From Gordionus sp. m RMFG-2023 (Eukaryota; Nematomorpha; Gordioida; Chordodea; Parachordodidae): 64,000 nt of DNA. Position 1 is the stretch's first letter. Each line of letters begins with the position of its first letter. The translations under genes were made by a program, and so were the position numbers. The notes beneath the pieces were generated by a model. That model searched no databases. It was not told the origin of the DNA and worked only from the letters and a program-made list of their open reading frames with translations. The stretch is from assembly GCF_954871325.1 (NCBI RefSeq), contig NC_088779.1, positions 27,886,869-27,950,868 of the forward strand, given 5' to 3'. Shown piece after piece: positions 1 to 12,243 of this stretch.

Positions 1-390
1 GTAAGAAATATATAATTCAAATAGCGTAACCTTTTAATATATATATAAACATTCAAATATAACGCAATTCACACAATATTGTTATATTCGCTTTCGGTAT
101 TCAAGTTGCTTATTCCTCATCGTTAGAAAACTTAGTAGAGCTATAATATTTTTATTCCACCTCAATCTTTCGCAAAAGCTTAGATCAGATGAAACAAAAA
201 TAGATATCCCCTCATATAACTTTTAGGGTGTTTCAACTTAATTATATATATATATATATATATCATAGAACTGCAGAGATACCATATGTCAGATCCGGAT
301 TTAATATTTTAAGGACTGACCAGGACATTTAAAAAAAAAACCTTTTCAGGCACGGTGCAGCACTTGTATTTTAAAAAAATTATTTAGAGA
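1..390. other. AT-rich intergenic stretch, no gene seen
   Basis: No coding pattern, splice-linked homology or structured repeat is recognisable. A short TA dinucleotide run lies at about 242-262. The stretch ends at the left target duplication of the hAT element. Confidence 0.6.
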
Positions 391-1065
391 TCTCTGATCA
401 GTGGCGTAGACAAGGAAGGAGGGGGGTTTGAACCCCAATTATTTTTTTTTAAATGATTTTTTTAAAAATAAAAAACAACTATTTTTATGTTTTTATTTTA
501 TTATAAATAATAATAGATCTATTTGATTATTTATATATTTTTTTTAAAAATAAATTATATGATGTTGTATTTGACGCACTGAAATTTTATACATCAAGCA
601 AGGGAAAAGATTCAGCAGATGCTGAGATAGACTATTAGCCACAATTTTTAATATCAATTCATGGTGTTTATTTTTTATTTAATTATTACATATGATTTTA
701 GCAAAATGCTACAAAAAATTGATTTGGATATAAGGGACGTTTTGAATAGAGCAAAAGATATTGTGAAATATTAACAAATATCAGAGAATTGTGGAAGAAA
801 TATTTCATGAAATATATGAGAAAATAAAAATAGGTTGCTAATATGTTTGGGATTGAAATTTTTAAACCTAGAGTAGTAGACAATTCAATCGCTCAAATAT
901 TGATTGCATAAAATAACCATTTTTATTCCCCTTATTGATACATTTTTATTTCTATTAAAGGAAATATTTATTGGTCATAATTTTATTTTTAAAAAGCTTT
1001 TTTTTTCCTTTGGGTTGAGTCTAAACTCTTGATTACACGAGAGGATATTAAGAATATCTCAGAAT

Positions 1066-1216
1066 TTGTGTTGTTACTCAATATTTTAGCCAGAAAAATA
1101 TAGCCTAAGCCTAGAAATTTCGATAACATATGTCTAGACCTTTGTTCCTTATATGAGTAAAATCTTCAGGCTTGAGTATTATTTTTCTGGAGAAAATAAG
1201 CAGTTTAACAACACTA
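1066..1216. mobile_element. hAT MITE, TAGTGTTGTTAAA family, diverged copy
   Basis: The ends resemble the family termini (TTGTGTTGTTA and TTTAACAACACTA), and the interior matches other copies in blocks such as CTCAATATTTTAGCCAGAAA and CTTTGTTCCTT. No target duplication is detectable. It lies inside the hAT at 399-2897 and so is younger than, or was carried by, that element. Confidence 0.65.
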
Positions 1217-1832
1217 CTAAAAGTTTTATGCTGATGATTAAATAGGCTCCTAAAATAAGTTACTTTGAGATGTCTGATTTTGGTATAAAAATCTTGACAC
1301 AATAGAGTATTCATTGAATCCAAGAAATGCTCTGCGAGCCCCTTCCATGTGTTTGCACTTTAGATTCCCTTCCTAATTTCAAAACATTATTAATTATTTT
1401 AGCTACCATATCAATTAGTATCTGCACTAATGAAAGGTTTTTTTTTCAACTTTTAAAAGGTTAAAAACCTATTTAAGAAATACCACCAGTGAAAAATGTC
1501 CTATTAAATATTTATAAGAAGATTATTCTAGAAATTTAATTCTAGATGAATTAAAGAGAAAGTAGACCTCTCTTTATAAATTAAATCAAATAATTGGAAT
1601 ATTATTGTTTTAATATACAATATTTATAATAAATTTTTTCGTAAATTGAATTCTTAGTTATAACATTTATATATATTTTTTTTTCCCGGTCATGGGTTAC
1701 TTTATTTGAATATTTACTGATATGATATTGTATTGACTCTTAAAATTTATGCAATTAATACTATTTTAATCAAAGTATTGTCTATTATTTATATTTTCAT
1801 AATATCGTCATATTTTTTTAAATACCATTATT

Positions 1833-2582
1833 CAGGGATCCAAACCGAACCTGGACCGTTAAAAACCGGTATTTTTTATAGAACCTGAACTGAACCGCTA
1901 AAATGCCTCTGAACCGGTTCGAGTCTCATGATTTTATGCTTATAAAATAATATGTAAGTTATTATTAGATTTCAATTATATTCGAATTATTTTAAAGATT
2001 AACATCAATCACATTTGATTGATAAGTGACGGTCATAATTTTTATAAATTTTAGCATTTTTTAATATTTTAAGCTTATGTTATAATGCTTAAAGAAATTA
2101 AATCCAAAATATTATTATAAATGACACATCAAATCTGATATCATATTGGCAGTGCCGGCTACCCAAGTTAGTGTGCAAAGATGTTTCAACAATTAAATTT
2201 ATGCTATCTCCTTATAGATGTAATTTGAGTGAGACTTTGAAAATATATTAATTATGCGGCTTAATAAAAAAAATTTAAGTAAAAAAAGGAAAATATTGTT
2301 CATATTAAAATTAATAAGTGATATATATATAAATTAAATATTATTTTATAATGTGCAATTAATAAAAATGAAGGTTTTATATGTGTTTTTTAAATTAATG
2401 ATAAAATAAAAAAATATTTTCCCTATACATAATTCGAATGTAGGTTTGAATACAAAAGTGTTCAAACCGGTTTTTAGAGGTTCGAACAGAACCGATATTT
2501 TAATTTTTACGAACCGAACCTGAATCGTTATTTTTATCCGAACCTGAATCCGAACCGATATTCGTTTCGGTTTAAATCCCTG
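1833..2582 (+). mobile_element. Second hAT element nested in the first, with its own TSD
   Basis: The termini are CAGGGATCCAAACCGAAC and the inverse of CAGGGATTTAAACCGAAA. The flanks are CCATTATT (1825-1832) and CCATAATT (2583-2590), a 7/8 match, so this is a separate insertion into the older hAT. The interior at about 2150-2250, plus strand, still shows the hAT C-terminal signature PATQVSVQRCF followed by a stop, and a second block ISPYRCNLSET. GAACCGGTTC-like subterminal repeats occur at both ends. It is 750 bp, so most of the transposase is missing. Confidence 0.85.
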
Positions 2583-2905
2583 CCATAATTCGCATATAAT
2601 TATGTTTTATGTATAAGTTACATTGAGTTTTTATACAAAAAAATTTTAAATTATAATCTGTATATCTACATTTTGAAATTTATTTTAAATAATTAAAATA
2701 AATATATGATTAAATAAAGGAATTTTATTTATGCTAAAGTATTTTTATATAATAAATAAAATCTATAAAATTTTATATGCAAATATTAAAAATAATGTTA
2801 ACATAATCTAAGATATAAGCAATTGAGAGTGTTCATAGAAAATGGAAAGTTTGGGTGATGGGGGCATTTAAGACCCACCATTCTGGCTACGCCACTGTCT
2901 CTGAT

Positions 2906-3768
2906 ATATATGATAAGATCAGTCTGAACCATATTCTCATCCAAATCTTTTATGAGTATAAATTTTTCTAGATATATATGCATATATCTTTATAAAGATT
3001 ACAAATATTTTTTTGTTAACACATGATATATTATTTATTTTGCATTAATAAATAAATATTTTTATTGCCTGAGTCTGAGCTGGGTGTATTTTTATAAATA
3101 AAAATATTATAATATAAATACAATATCGATTTTTTTTGGAGGAATAATGATTAAATGAATATATTGATTGAGTATTAATTATAATAAATATTATTTGTTT
3201 TTATGATTGATTAAAACTGGAATGTTCTATTCAACATTTCACTGATAGATAAAAAAAAATAGAAATCAAATTAGATTAGATTCTCTATAAAACTAAGTAT
3301 TTTACGTCGGTCGTATTGAGAGCAATTTTAATATTTGTTTCAATATTTTAAAAACTATATAAAATTTAATATGAATATATTTTTGAATAATAATATTTTT
3401 AAAAAAGTAAGAAGAGTATTATAAATTATCAAACGGTATAAATGTATTTTTTAAAAAAATTTAAAAATCATTTTACTATATTGAATTATTGTTTATATAT
3501 GGAGAAATTATATGACATAATTAATTATTTTTTAAAAATAAAATCAAAGTTTGAAAAAAATTCAAAAATCTCTGTTCTTTATTCAATAATCTTTGATCAA
3601 ATTATTTTGAAGATTTTTTTTCAAACTCTGATATATATTAAAATTATTTAAACTATTTTAGCACCAAAAAAATAAATTATAAATTTTGAAGATAATTTGC
3701 ATTTTTGAGTCATTTTTTCAAAAAAAAAAAATTGGGAGTTTACAATAATTTTAAAAGGGTTTCATGAA
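2906..3768. other. AT-rich stretch downstream of the PRPP synthetase gene
   Basis: This is the 3-prime flank of the minus-strand gene that ends at 3769. Base composition is very AT-rich with long A and T runs. No conserved coding pattern is visible. Confidence 0.5.
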
Positions 3769-6700
3769 TCATGATACACATAAATCGTAACCGAGCAGAG
3801 TATCCGCGATTACATTGGCTAACGACAACAGGACGAAAGGCTTGTTTTTGGCTATCGTGAGGGAATTCGGTAGGGAGTCCGTTATCCAAAAACGGCTAAA
3901 CCTTAATACGGGACCATTTCGAGAGTCGAAATCTTCATCACCCCCCATTTTATCGGGCGAAGTGTGGTTTTCTATAATCCCCTGTCGTGAATTCGCGCTT
4001 GAGCTTGCGTTTTCGCTCGAATCCTGTTCGGAATTAGTGTAGGCCGGAGTAAAGAGCTTCCAGGACTCGTTAGGGAAAACCGCATGGGTTACGTACGCGC
4101 TAACATCCTTGGCTCCGTTACTTATAAGAAGCTACATTTTTTGTTTCATTTGGATATTATATATATATCATTTTTTTAAATCCAAATTTTTCGATTTTTA
4201 GCCCTCGTGGCATAGAATATCAACTATTAAAATACCTATCGAACTTTTATAGGCAAAATAATTATATTGTAAATACCAGAATCATGGGGAAGGGGGTATC
4301 AAAACCAATATAATTTCATTTATTTTTTATATTTTGAATGTGTCCATTCAATAATATTTTTTATTTTGAAATATCCTAGTACTTGTCGTAGAAGGGTGTG
4401 GAGGGGAGGGAGGTAGCTAATTTGAATTTTTAGAAAAATGTTGTACCTTAGATCATTTACACATCTCATTTTACCGGAATCAAATACCAGTGTGTAATAG
4501 AATGAGTATGCGTGTACCATGTGAATTTCAGACAATTTTGCCTTGTTAGAATACGAATAAAGATTCGATTCAAACAAAATGAATATTGGAAGAATTATTT
4601 GAATAATTAGTTTCATGCGAATAATTTGATCGAATGAAATAATAACAAATATGTTTTCTAATAAAATTTAATCACTGGTCATTTTCTTATCGACAACCAA
4701 TCAACCTGACATGTGATGTGATTAAATAGGTATACATGAACTGCTTGTGTCTGTCTCAGTTAATACTACGTGTCTTATAACAAAAAAATAAAGACACAAT
4801 AAGATAAAACTCTATGCCCTAAAAAATTGGTTTGCCATTATAATTTAAATTAATAAGCCTTTTAAATTTCGTTTAATAACTTTATCGCATCAGATCATTA
4901 TATCAACTGCTTGTGTCTGTCTCAGTTAATATTACGTGTCTTATAATTAAAAAAAGAAGCAGTAAGATAAAACTCTATGCCCTAAAAAATTGGCTTGCCA
5001 TTATAATTTAAATTAATAAGCATTTTAAATTTCGTTTAATAACTTTATCGCCAGATAATTATATTTATTTATTTTTTTCAATGTTTTTTAAATAAAAAAT
5101 CTTAAATATATTTATAACATAAATTATTTTATAATTATGTTTAAACAAAGAATTATTCGAATCGAATACAAATTATTAGACTATTCGATTCGTTTTGGAT
5201 TAATTTATATTTTTTTTTTCATTATAAATTTTAAGAAAATCATAAAAATTTTATGGACAATTATCTGGAATTCATGTGGTGAATATACTGTCAAAATAAA
5301 TACAATTTTGTTATTTTTTAGTATAAATTATTATTTAAAATACTTTTATAAAAATAAAATTATTCGCGAATCTTGTATATATAAAGTATATTTTTATTTT
5401 TCGCGTGAATAAGATTACGTTTATTGCACCATTCGATTGATATTCGTTTTTGAATTAGAAGACCTAATAAATAAATATATTTTCTGGCCAAATTTTCTCA
5501 ATTATATTTTTGAAAGTTTTTTTTTTAAAAAAACGTAATTGTTTTATTCAATTTGTTTAATGTATATTTTTTTTCTAATGGATCTTAATAAATTTTTATA
5601 AACCTTAGCGCATTCTAGGAGTGTACCTCCGGTCATAACTAAGTCGTCAATTATAACGCAATGCTTTCCCACAGGATCACCTAAAATTATAGGAGAGGAA
5701 TTAATATAATCGAAAATTATATTATTCAGAGACCTGCAGAGGTAACCGACCCGGCCTAGATTTTTTTTCAAAAATTATTTTCGGCCCGGCCCGGGTTTTA
5801 TATTTTCAGGTCCGGCCCGGTTTTTTTTAAAAAAAATTTCCAAACCCGACCCGGCTAGGTATATTCAAAAAAAATAAAATACGGCCCGGCCTGCAGCCCC
5901 GGCTTAGGTTGGCCTGTAGGTCTCTGATATTATTATAACGATAAATATATCTTCACACACCCCCCCCCCCCCATTAACCGAACCTTCTTTGATCGTGACT
6001 CTCCGCACCGAATCTCCGAACCTCACCTTAATACATGTAACGAACATGTCGTCCGCGAATTGAGAAGAAGGAAAACACAGATGAAATCTACGGTTATTTA
6101 TCGAAAATTGGATAAGAAGGTGTTATATTATAAAAAAATAAAATGTTCTGAAACAAGTTACTTTTAATTTTAAAAAAGTAACTTGCAAATGTAACAAGTT
6201 ATTTATATTATTTTGCAATAATAATAATTTTTTTATTTAAAAATCTAATATAAAATTACGATTTAAATATATAGGCATCATATTACATCTTTTAAGATAT
6301 CGAAATTGCGGAATTTGATATACATATGCAAATCCCAAGGGCATATATCAAAATTCTGCGCCTGTCATTTTCGAATTCTTGATCAAAGATAATTATGATT
6401 CGAAATAAAATATTAATCTGGGACACGATACACCATTTTTAGCGGATACGGATACTAACCCAGCATTCGTATGATACCGGCCGACATAGTCGGAACCGGT
6501 TACCAGCAAAAAATTTTTTTTATTACAATTGGACGTTATCGGAAACAAAGAATATTATAATATAACATTAATAATAAACGACAAAAAAATAATATTAATT
6601 TTATTAATTTACGAAAATAATAATCTTTTTTTTTTAAAAAAAATGTAATAATCTTGTCTTGGGCTCAACTAAATTCGTTTTAATCAAACAGATTTGTTAT

Positions 6701-9518
6701 TTAATGTTATCGAATGTAATGTGTCCAATGTAACTTTTAAATTTAATAACCAATTTTGGTCAATGTTAAACGGTTCGATTTTTTTTTTAACCAAAAAGAA
6801 TTTTACGCAGCATGTATGGAGATACAGATGGCAGAAAGGGTATGGACATATTAACAAAATCTCGAGGCTTACGTTAAATTTATTTATTTGTTTTACCCAA
6901 AAATATTGGGTTAGCCATCTTTAAAAAATCGGGCCGTTTAAACAACAATAGAAGTATACGTTACTTGATTCTCAATTAATGCAACGTGGCAGGGAGGGAG
7001 AGATAAGGGGGGGTTAATGTTTTTAATGCTGTTTCCAAAACTTTCAAAAAAAAATAATTAAATTGACAAACTTTCGAAACTTTCATGATTTAATAAACAA
7101 TTTTCGAAATAAAAGATTTTGGATAATAGCCTTAATAAAAAAAGGCTACAAAACAACAGGAGGAGATGGGTGGGGGGGGGGGGATAAAAAATGACGGACG
7201 TAAATAATTTTAAAAAAATTAGTTTGGCACTCTTAGGACCTACGAATTATTTAGGTTATACTAAATTCATAACTAATAGAGTCAAGCTAAGACAAGGTAT
7301 TATAGAAAGATGATAAAAACTAAAATAAATAAAAATATATTTTATCAATGGAAATCTGGCCGAATTACTCGTTTAAAGTAATCGCGTATCGCTCAGGCAA
7401 TGCGACACTGCTTCGTTGAGTGTCTTTCAAAAGCAAGCAAATGATATAATGGTCAAGAAATGCTTTATATCGCTAATGGATTATAAATTCGACCCATTTA
7501 TTTGCTCACTTTTGCAAAATAGTCTGCTATTGCGATCGCGTAGCTCGACTCGCATCGCGTGAGCCTTATGCGCTTACAATAAACGAGCCCTGATTCCGGT
7601 ACATTTCGATTTATAGGAATGGCCTTATGGTTATATACATCACTTTTGGTTGCAAAATAATAATTCCCCCCCCCCCTTTAAAAAAAATGATGCCTAGATA
7701 GATCATGTGATTGCAAATAAATTAAACCTTTTGTAAGCTCCTTCATCCGGAAAAACAATGCATAAATTATCTATCCCTTTAATTGCCCTGAGTAAGAGTG
7801 GTATGGCGGTTTCGAGTCTTTAAATCGAAAAGTTCACAAAAAATAAATAATCAATTATCTCCTTTAATTTTGGTAAAATAATAATCGTGATTTTCGGATT
7901 ATCAATAACTATCACAGGGGAAACGGGTAACCAATAGAGTTTAAATATCGTCTGCGTGATGAAGTTTATTATAAATATAAAAAGGGTAGATATTTTATGA
8001 TCCCAGGAGGAATGGCTGTCAAACTTATTTATTTCATTTAATTGAAAAATGAGTTCCAAGTGTGGATGTGTGAACTCTGAATGATTATCATGAATTCTCA
8101 ATATTGATAGTTATATAATAATATACAGAGTTGTTAAATGATACTTTGTGGATATAAATACAGAGATAAATGTGTCATCTGAAAACGTATCTTAACAGCG
8201 TTCACGTTGTTCTTGAACAGAAACTCTTACACCATATAAATAAATAATAAAAATGTCAACAACTCTATTTTTATTGTTTTTTCAAACAAATTCTTAATTA
8301 AAACAAGCATTTAATCAAATAAATTTTTAAAATTAAACTTATAATTTATCTATTTAAAAAAAGTTAGAGGAATATCTAAAAAATAATATAAAAAATTCGA
8401 AATAAATTTATTTTCTTAAAATAATTTTGTGCAGCAATGCTAATATTTTAATAATTAGGAAAAGAAATAATATTTAATGAATATTTATGTTTTAATATTT
8501 ATATATGTTTTAATATTTATATATTTTAATATAATATTTACTTAAATCATATGCTCATATGAGATAAAATGAATATTGCATTTAAATATTTTTAAAATAA
8601 AAAATGTTAAAGTATATCAAAATGTATTTTAAAGGTATTAGAAACAGATACCTCTAAAGTAGGATTTAGATACCAAACTTTTTATAAAAATATATCTAGA
8701 TACATATAGAGATACAACATTGTATCTAGACATTAACAACTCTGATAATATATATAGTTTATGAATATTTTAGTAATTACATACCTAGGAATAACTTTAT
8801 CAGAAAAATAGAATCTTTCTTGAAGAGCATGAATGTCATAAATGATAATCTTGGCTGGGCCTCTAGATGTCAAAGGTATTGCAGAAACTAGAATTGCTAA
8901 AGTCTAAACAAATAATATAATTACTAAAATAGATTTTGATATTTATAGAAGTTATAAATAAATTTTATTAATTAGTAAAATATAGATTATTATAATTCTT
9001 AGATTTAATCACTTTAGCTGTAGCAATTTGTCCCTCTGTATCAACCCTTTCCATTGTGGCAGTTGGAAAATAGGGTAAAATCAAAGTAAAAGACCTCACT
9101 AAATATTTTGGCAGGGTATAAATTATAGATAGTTGTTCAAAAATAACTTCAGGTGAGTGGAAACTTGCCAAAAATATTACTGATATATTTATTTTAAAAA
9201 AACTGGCATATGATAATATCAAATACTATCTTTTCCAGCCACACTTTTCACATTTTCAATAAACAAATTAGGCCAATTATCAGGAAATTTTTTCCAGTTT
9301 ATAATATTCTTGTATTCAATACTTCGTATTGGTGTGCCACATCCACCTCTTTGGGATTCATCCTTCTATATTCTAAGTATTATAAAATAAAAAATTGTAA
9401 AAACCAAATGCAAAATTTTCATGTTTGTATCACAATCTTTTATTATATTTAGAGCCATTTCTTTCATTGTTGGATGGGATAATAGCCATACTTTAGTATT
9501 TCCTTCTGATAAATTCAT
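3769..9518 (-). CDS. Divergent (plant-type, class II-like) ribose-phosphate pyrophosphokinase, 8 exons
   Basis: The product makes PRPP from ribose 5-phosphate and ATP for purine, pyrimidine and pyridine nucleotide synthesis. Exons on the minus strand: 9518-9405, 9365-9227, 9179-9013, 8903-8785, 7817-7728, 6087-5984, 5680-5604, 4131-3769 (stop at 3771-3769). Spliced length is 1173 nt, 390 aa. All junctions are GT/AG and phases agree. Family landmarks: [16 protein letters not shown] (about residues 87-102), [43 protein letters not shown], the PRPP loop [15 protein letters not shown] (about 253-267), [14 protein letters not shown]. These match plant PRS3/4-like enzymes rather than animal PRPS1. 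Exon 8 carries a roughly 45-residue polar insert between KLFTPAY and RFSRFWITD. The first intron as modelled is only 39 nt, so the exon 1/2 boundary is the least certain. Introns hold hAT MITEs at 5727-5926, 6766-6946 and 8126-8744. Confidence 0.92.
4739..5070. repeat. Tandem duplication, two units of about 166 bp
   Basis: The unit beginning AACTGCTTGTGTCTGTCTCA occurs at 4739 and again at 4905, with only scattered substitutions and small indels over the full length. It lies in the last intron of the PRPP synthetase gene (4132-5603). The function, if any, is unknown. Confidence 0.85.
5727..5926. mobile_element. GC-rich 200-bp hAT MITE with perfect 8-bp TSD
   Basis: The ends are CAGAGACCTGCAG and the inverse of CAGAGACCTACAG. 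ATATTATT is repeated exactly on both sides (5719-5726 and 5927-5934). The inside is rich in GGCCCGG and CCCGGCC blocks, in sharp contrast to the AT-rich surroundings. It fills most of the PRPP synthetase intron 5681-5983 and sits about 46 bp upstream of the acceptor of the exon that carries the PRPP-binding loop. Confidence 0.88.
6766..6946. mobile_element. hAT MITE, TAGTGTTGTTAAA family, degraded
   Basis: The right half (ATATTGGGTTAGCCATCTTT, then CGGGCCGTTTAAACAACA) and the central block ATCTCGAGGCTTACG match other copies. The left end is decayed. It lies in the PRPP synthetase intron 6088-7727, which also holds a GC-richer unexplained patch at about 6410-6510 and another at 7380-7590. Confidence 0.55.
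8126..8744. mobile_element. Non-autonomous hAT (CAGAGTTGTTAAA ends) with perfect 8-bp TSD
   Basis: The left end CAGAGTTGTTAAATG and the right end CATTAACAACTCTG are inverse copies. ATAATATA flanks both sides exactly (8118-8125 and 8745-8752). The interior is AT-rich without recognisable coding sequence. The same termini are found on the larger hAT at 36148-37724, which is a plausible relative. It lies in the PRPP synthetase intron 7818-8784 and ends about 40 bp from the next donor site. Confidence 0.88.
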
Positions 9519-10725
9519 TTTTAAAACATATGGGTGAAAATATGTTTAATGCAATACTTTTTATGCTAAACCATAACCAACTTGATAAAATATTTAGCAG
9601 TTTTAAAAATAAAACTTGATTATCAAATTAAATATTAACAATATATTAAGAAACTCTATATATTATATTTTAAATATTAATAAATATTTGATTGATTATT
9701 TGATTGATTATTTAATTTATTGTTTATATTATTGATTTTTATTATGTTTATTTTGCAATACTACTACTGCATCATTGTTATATTGTTTCAAATTTTTTAT
9801 ATCCTTAAACTAGCTTTAACTATTTTTTTGTTACCTCTTATACGCAATATAGATAGTTTGTTTTAAATTTATTTTGCCTTAAATTTAAAATTATTTTTAA
9901 TTACTTAACTAACGTATATCATATTAGGAGACAGGAAATATATATAAACAGAAAATTTTCCTGTTAAAATGAGATTTAAAATCTAAAATTCTTATATTAT
10001 TATTAAATGATTATATATATTATTATGTATATCTTGATATAATATGTTCATTTAATATATAAATGTTTATTTTTACTTTATGAGGCTATGTACGTGATAG
10101 ATAATTAGTATTTTTTTGTTATACAAAAAAAGTAAAATTACAAAAAGGATTATTATTATTATTTGTATCAAATAAATAAAAACACGATACTTTAAATCCC
10201 TACACACTATTCTGAAATAAATCCTTACATATAAAATAAAGTTTATCTTCAAATTTTACCACCCAAGTTCAGCTACAATATGGTGCTGTCATAATTTTAT
10301 ATATAATTATTTAACCTTATCAGTTTTTGGTAAAGAAAATATGCCTTTGAGTCACAAGATATTGTTATGTTTAAATGTTTTATTTGACTAAAATGTATTA
10401 TTTTTTATTTTACGATAAAAAAAAATCCCAGATCAAACCAATTGTGATAATTTTTTTTTGTTTAAACGCTTTGTTCTCGTAATAATTTAAATAAATAATT
10501 TCTTTTTTCTGGTCAAGACGGCGATATCCAAGGGGGGCAATATTAAATTTTACTTTGGTCTATTATTCATTTTCATTTTATTTTGAAAAGTTTAGTTATT
10601 GTCGAAGAGATTTATTTAAGTGTAACCACTCTTGTTTTATATTATTATTTTTAACGACTGATTTTGAAGATGATATAAAGAAATTTTAATGTGTTAAATA
10701 TGTCCACCATTAAAATAAATATACC
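9519..10725. other. Upstream region of the PRPP synthetase gene
   Basis: AT-rich sequence upstream of the modelled start codon at 9518. It presumably contains the promoter, but no specific element can be named. No other coding pattern is seen. Confidence 0.4.
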
Positions 10726-10962
10726 CCCCAAGCCACGGATTGTTCAGTGGTGCGGCTCCAGCCGTTCCTTGCGAAAACTGCTTTGCTATGATTAACAGTG
10801 ATAATAAATGTAGCCCCAAAAACCACTGATTGCCCATTGGTGCACCTTGTGATCCTCAGTTTTTGTTATGACAAAAAGTGAAAATAATTATACATAACTC
10901 CCAAAACATGGGATTGCTCATTGGTACAGCTCCAGTCATTCCTTGCTAATTCGCCCTTTCCA
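10726..10962. repeat. Three degenerate tandem units of about 80-90 bp
   Basis: Units begin near 10726, 10813 and 10897. Each has a block like CCCAAAACCACTGATTGCTC followed by ATTGGTGCAGCTCCAGTCAT-type sequence. They differ by many substitutions, so the array is old. It lies between the PRPP synthetase and hyaluronidase genes, next to the hAT palindrome. Confidence 0.6.
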
Positions 10963-11067
10963 TTTTTTCGGTATTTTAGATTCTAGCACGATGGTTAAAG
11001 ACCAAAAAAACCGATTCCCCATGGCCCGATCCCAGAAATATCATAGTCATTGAAAATTTTTCTACCA

Positions 11068-12224
11068 CATCGTTCGTAGTGCTCGCATATTGGGTCCCAA
11101 AATCAGATATTAATTGATATTTTCTTTAAAATATAAAAAAAAGGGCCAATTAAGTGAAATGGAGATATTCCTAATCAGTGGCTTAGTTAAAATTTAAAAA
11201 CACTTTTAATAACATTAGCAACACTTCCCATAACTACTTACACCAATGAGCGATCATTTTCGACATTGACTCGAATTAAAAATTATTTAAGGGCAACCTC
11301 GACCAGGTGAGAACCAATGGATAGGTTCTTCTGAATATATAGAGATCTTAACTTAATCCTACCCCAAATGAGGTCATAAAGGAAATGGCTAAAGGGCCAC
11401 TAAGAATTGTTAAATATATAAAATATAAAATTTTTAAACATAGTTTTTATCTTTTTTTAATCAAAAGCAATCGAAATATTTTTTAGAATTTATTATTATA
11501 AATTTGTAGTTTACATAAAATTATATTTTGTTATTTATAAATACTATTAGTATTATAATATAAATTGCTGATTATAAATGATATAAATTGCTAAATGATA
11601 TATTTTATAATCAGTAGTATTATATAACACATTTAAATTATAGATTAAAATATTATAAGTGTTATATATAATAAAATAAATGTTAAAAAAATTTATATAT
11701 ATAACAAAACAAATTTTATATAAACTATTGTAAAATAATTTATAAATAACAAAATATAATTTTATGTAAACTAAACAAATTTATATTAATAAGTGCTTAT
11801 TTGAAAAAATATTTCGATTGCTTTTGATTAGAAAAAACGATAAATACTATGTTTAAAAATTTTATATTTTATATATTTAACTTAATTCTTAGTGGCCCTT
11901 TAGCCATTTCCTCTATGACCTCATTTGGGGTAGGATTAAGTTAAGATCTCTATATATTCAGAAGAACCAATCCATTGGTTCTCACCTGGCCGAGGTTGCC
12001 CTTAAATAATTTTTAATTCTAGTCAATGTCGAAAATGATCGCTCATTGGTGTAAGTAGTTATGGGAAGTGTTGCTAATGTTATTAAAAGTGTTTTTAAAT
12101 TTTAACTAAGCCACTGATTAGGAATATCTCCATTTCACTTAATTGGCCCTTTTTTTTATATTATAAAGAAAATATCAATTAATATCTGATTTTGGGACCC
12201 AATATGCGAGCACTACGAACGATG
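11068..12224. mobile_element. 1.16-kb near-perfect palindrome built from two hAT 3-prime ends
   Basis: The sequence from CATCGTTCGTAGTGCTCGCA inward is repeated in inverse from 12224 back, with symmetry centred near 11646. Each arm encodes, read outside to inside, a hAT C-terminal domain: TLPITTYTNERSFSTLTRI then KNYLRATSTR, and further in NPTPNEVIKEMAKGPLR, which corresponds to the family tail (EEVINEFAKK type) of ZMYM/SCAND3-like hAT proteins. Left arm on plus strand at about 11210-11420, right arm on minus strand at about 12080-11880. Upstream transposase parts are missing and stops are present. No target duplication was found. Confidence 0.85.
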
Positions 12225-12243
12225 GGGATAATTTATAATTAAG

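Larger units (their letters stand above)
399..2897 (+). mobile_element. hAT DNA transposon, degraded, with perfect 8-bp TSD
   Basis: The left end reads CAGTGGCGTAGA and the right end is its inverse, GGCTACGCCACTG, a typical hAT terminal repeat. The 8 bases TCTCTGAT occur just outside both ends (391-398 and 2898-2905), a perfect hAT-type target duplication. Inside, on the plus strand at about 1385-1600, frame-broken coding sequence resembles the hAT C-terminal dimerisation domain (ISICTNERFF is the analogue of the usual CTNERSFSTL block). The element is interrupted by a second hAT (1833-2582) and a MITE (1066-1216). The transposase is broken many times and is not functional. The perfect TSD beside a decayed gene suggests a non-autonomous or trans-mobilised copy. 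Confidence 0.88.

Noticed and set aside
3815-4042. Plus-strand 75-aa open frame in a GC-rich patch
   Set aside because: It is the antisense shadow of the last PRPP synthetase exon.
7820-8101. Minus-strand 93-aa open frame next to PRPP synthetase exon 5
   Set aside because: It overlaps the intron and part of the hAT flank. The conserved exon (7728-7817) uses a different frame and boundary.
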